DNA of 64,000 nt from positions 20,239,851 to 20,303,850 of the forward strand of contig NC_079877.1 of the NCBI RefSeq assembly GCF_029227915.1, given 5' to 3'. Numbering within the stretch: the first letter of the stretch is position 1; the number at the start of each line of letters is the position of its first letter. Of the stretch, positions 61,504 to 64,000 are shown one piece after another. The stretch comes from Hydractinia symbiolongicarpus (taxonomy: Eukaryota; Cnidaria; Hydrozoa; Anthoathecata; Hydractiniidae). Both the position numbers and the translations under genes were made by a program. The notes beneath the pieces were generated by a model that worked only from the letters and a program-made list of their open reading frames with translations, was not told the origin of the DNA and searched no databases.

Positions 61504-61692
61504 TTATTTGTATATGAACGACTTCAGAGAATTGCATGTCATCGTACATACGCAGCCAACCCCGTTATATGTGATATGTTCATTGTAGCAATACCAGCAT
61601 AACATTTTACCGCTTACCACGAACCGGCGTCCACAGGTACATTTATCATATGCATCGAGTACTGCCAAACAGTCGTCACAATGCTCATTCAT
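61504..61692 (-). CDS. P3a, small Cys-rich zinc protein
   Basis: MNEHCDDCLAVLDAYDKCTC start in GTAAATGAATG; Cys pairs CDDC, CTC, MLCWYC, CVC. 62 residues; the end (TMTCNSLKSFIYK) reads past where C1 stops, so the native end is uncertain. The start overlaps the P4 stop by eight bases. Confidence 0.65.
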   Translation of the reverse strand: MNEHCDDCLAVLDAYDKCTCGRRFVVSGKMLCWYCYNEHITYNGVGCVCTMTCNSLKSFIYK

Positions 61693-61888
61693 TTACTCTA
61701 TCACAGTTACATTGACGATCTAGGCTATTAATTTGATCCCATAAGTCTTGAATCCTCTGCCTATTGTACTTCTTTTTCTCCTCCTCCTGTATACATTCCA
61801 GGGTTACAAGTGGTAGGGATAGGCCCATGGCGGTCAGGAAGATCATGAAAATAATACTTTTTAAACTATATTGACAGTTAATGCACAT
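61685..61888 (-). CDS. P4, small single-pass membrane protein
   Basis: 67 residues: MCINCQYSLKSIIFMIFLTA, membrane segment to about residue 30, then a charged helix with RIQDLWDQINSLDRQC. Matches 39176-39355 in layout and the MC start and RIQDL motif. Start in AATAAAGATG. Confidence 0.65.
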   Translation of the reverse strand: MCINCQYSLKSIIFMIFLTAMGLSLPLVTLECIQEEEKKKYNRQRIQDLWDQINSLDRQCNCDRVNE

Positions 61889-61933
61889 CTTTATTATAGG
61901 TCATCTTGCAACATTTGCTGTAAGTTAACGTTT

Positions 61934-62589
61934 TCAGGCCAACCCCCAATGCTTTTTGAGACCTACCTTTTCATCCTCCAAAAAGCACCAATCAATGACC
62001 TTATCTGGATGCCAGGCTATTGGAAAAAAATCCTCTTTAATCCTGGCCTTTTCGGATTTCCTTTGATGGTAGGCAGAGAGTAGCTCAAGCCCAATGTTCA
62101 TGTTACTAAGCATATCCCTGGTGACAAACCAATCCGGCACATACCTGAGCGCCGGGGGATACTTTTCAACAACCTCATTACACATGCCTTGCGTTTTGAA
62201 CCTGTTGGGGACACCCTTGAACATCGCATTCTCCTCAACGGCCCTGTTACACATGTCTTGCGTCTTGAAATGGTCGTATACTTGAACATCCGGGGATACT
62301 TTTCAACAACCTCATTACACATGCCTTGCGTCTCAAACCTGTCCGGCACATTCCTGAACATGAGGGGATCTTTTTCAACAGCCTTGTTACACATGTCCTG
62401 CGTTTTGAAGCGGTCCGGGATAAACGCGATCATATGGAACAGATCGTCAACATCTTTAATCCACTGTTTCTGGCTTGCGATATCGTTTTTGATATGTTGA
62501 AGAAGATCCTTCTTACGTAGCTTATAATACCCTTTCAAACTACGACCTTTTGCAATATCACGTAATTGTTTGACTGTTTTTGATTCCAT
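61934..62589 (-). pseudogene. SAP-like plus DUF4116-like repeat protein, frameshifted
   Basis: Start MESKTVKQLRDIAKGRSLKG at 62589 (SAP/Rho-N-like helix pair to KKDLLQHI), then at least five repeats with (F/V)(K/E)TQ(D/G)MCN(K/E).VEK.P...(L/F)..VPD(R/W)F. A shift near 62310 and another near 62250 alternate the frames. The C-terminus (62100-61934) reads LELLSAYHQRKSEKARIKED and WHPDKVIDWCFLEDEKVG. DNA-binding head plus repeat scaffold is the visible architecture. Outermost gene of D. Confidence 0.7.
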
Positions 62590-62736
62590 TCTCTTTATTA
62601 TATAGAATTTTTGTATTGTCGGAGGATTTCATTCTGCTCGATCTAGCGTCTCTTTACTGCGCATGCGTTCATTTTTTGATAAATATTAGTATCATTAGGG
62701 AAATTCCCCTTTGACTCATTTGCTGTATGATAGGGA

Positions 62737-62833
62737 CTTCACCTTGATACGCATGACTAAGCACCGCATGATGGGGATTTCTTGTGACGTCATTGTTGTA
62801 CGCGCACGCCAGAAGGAACATTTTCCTTTCTCT
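62737..62833 (-). repeat. Right terminal inverted repeat of D
   Basis: Complement of 46340-46437, ends ...CCTTTCTCT next to AAATGAA. Has TGACGTCA near 62785. A GCGCATGCG motif, as in the BC ends, lies further in near 62660. Confidence 0.9.
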
Positions 62834-63374
62834 AAATGAAAAAGAAGCGTCATTTGAATTTTGATGACGTCAGCAACCCATCCACAAAAAAAAATTAAGA
62901 AGCTTGTTTTCACGTTGCCTCTATTGTGTAGAGCTTAAACTGCTGATCAAGAAAATTTATATGATCATGTGCTATTGACGAACGGTTAAGAAGATATAAA
63001 GGTTTAAAAATTTTGCTGACGTCAGCAATGGCCTGTCAAGACCTTAAAATTTTTTTTTTAGAAATTTGGATACCTGTTGCCTTCATCGTATAGATCTTGA
63101 AACGCAGAGCAAGAAAATGTATAGGACCATGTACTTTTGACAAACGGTTGCAGAGATATTAGGGTTTAAAGGTTTTTTGATGACGTCATCAACCGGTCCA
63201 TTCCGAAACGGATTCGGGGACCCAGGTTCGGGAAAATAACCCAAATTGGTCCTAGGTGGTCCCTAGTTACCCACACGGTGAAAAATCATTGACGTCACTA
63301 CCTCGTTTCCAAGTTATTTGGCCTCAAAGTTTTAGGTGCACTGTAATGACTTCATTAATTTAATATAGGATACT
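62834..63374 (+). repeat. Repeat R, continuation of the unit split by D
   Basis: Starts AAATGAAAAAGAAGCGTC and follows R (tttgaattttgatgacgtca, aactgctgatcaagaaaa, cgaaacggat, cacggtgaaaaatcattgacgtca) to aatataggatactag. Shorter at the end than the complete unit. Confidence 0.8.
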
Positions 63375-64000
63375 AGTTGGGTTAGTATTTACGAACTTGT
63401 AAAAATAAAGAAATCCGCCATACAACTTTCTGTCGAAACTGTCGGTCCAAAGCATAAAACTTGGCGGGATTTTATAAAGTAGGATTTCTGCGTGCAAAAG
63501 AGACGAGAAAAGAGGAACACAAAAACGGACACATCTGCGCTATGGAGTTATATGTGGGACAATATTCGTGCATGGTTTTCGTCGCGTCTTAATGCTTTTC
63601 GTCGTGAGGTATCTTTCTTCGTCGTGTAGTTTTCTTCGCAGCGTAATGGTTCTCGTCGTGGCGTATTACTCATGTTGGTGTGATCTCATGTTTCGTCATG
63701 TCGTACGTCACTTCGTAGGGTATTTCACTTTGAGGCGAAATAGTTATGCTTTTTTTACACGGAATTACTAATTTCGTGAAGCTTTTACACAATATATTTC
63801 ACTTTCTTTCTAGTGGTTTTGGTCTTTCTACTGGGTAAAGCTAGCTATTATTTTTGTCATTTTCTTTTAATAAACGATACATTCTTAGCTATAGATTTAG
63901 CTAGCTAGCTATACATTTTAGGTATGCTACACTGTATAATCTATTATATATTTTTGTAGTTTAAATGGATTCTGATGAAAATATCAAAAATCAAGTAAAC
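63375..64000. other. Terminal spacer, no gene seen
   Basis: 63560-63680 has a degenerate run of cgtcgtg(g/a)cgta-like words; 63890-63915 has tagctagctagctat. No recognisable protein. Confidence 0.4.

Larger units (their letters stand above)
46340..62833 (+). mobile_element. Polinton/Maverick element D, both ends present
   Basis: 16494 bp. Inverted ends of about 95 bp at 46340-46437 and 62737-62833 and AAATGAA direct repeats outside. Full canonical order from X to the repeat protein. Lacks all of PolB except the tail. Intact frames: X, integrase, MCP. Carries an HNH gene between ATPase and BRO-like gene and a 3.2 kb insertion between the coiled-coil and penton-like genes. The best guide to this family in the window. 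Confidence 0.92.

Overview
The window is repeat-rich, AT-rich animal DNA dominated by degraded copies of one family of Polinton/Maverick elements (large virus-like DNA transposons encoding a protein-primed DNA polymerase B, an rve integrase, an A32/FtsK-like packaging ATPase and a double-jelly-roll capsid protein). I see no host gene that I can name. From memory, several of the accessory protein families (the coiled-coil/Gly-Ala membrane protein, P1, P2, X) are typical of cnidarian Polintons, and the other repeats (CR1/L2-like LINEs, a P-element-like THAP transposon, a KDZ transposase remnant) fit an invertebrate such as a cnidarian. The species is not determinable here.

Layout. (1) 1-12117: element A, reverse orientation, cut by the window start; its polymerase gene is interrupted by a LINE fragment. 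(2) 12118-15724: spacer with two degenerate tandem repeats, a KDZ transposase remnant and the end of a repeat-R unit. (3) 15725-40129: a composite element BC with about 260-300 bp inverted terminal repeats. Its left half (PolB, X, Y, Z, zinc protein, ATPase, BRO-like protein) is at 16019-20754. It is then split by a 128-bp satellite and a LINE that itself carries a complete P-element-like transposon (23160-27784). The right half follows at 28495-34072 and then a second, slightly different right half at 34388-39805. (4) 40130-46339: head-to-tail array of R repeats. (5) 46340-62833: element D, bounded by about 95 bp terminal inverted repeats and a 7-bp direct repeat. It carries the best-preserved genes (intact integrase and major capsid protein), lacks most of PolB, and has a 3.2 kb retroelement insertion. 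(6) 62834-64000: rest of the R unit and unassigned DNA.

Gene order is shared by all copies: PolB>, X>, Y>, Z>, Zn>, ATPase>, (variable slot), BRO>, hairpin, <integrase, <small membrane ORF, <MCP, coiled-coil>, hairpin, <penton-like, P1>, P2>, hairpin, <P3b, <P3a, <P4, <SAP/repeat protein, terminal repeat. PolB copies the element, integrase inserts it, and MCP, penton-like protein, ATPase and membrane proteins are what is expected for a virion. Most genes carry frameshifts or stops, so these are old copies.

Recurrent signals: an AATAAA-like box abutting most start codons, very short gaps between divergent starts (13-34 bp), and hairpins at 3' ends of converging genes. The most interesting points are the insertion of two Polintons into nearly the same spot of the R repeat, the duplicated right half of BC, a divergent PolB tail in D, and a variable cargo slot between ATPase and BRO genes (zinc-repeat HNH endonuclease in D).
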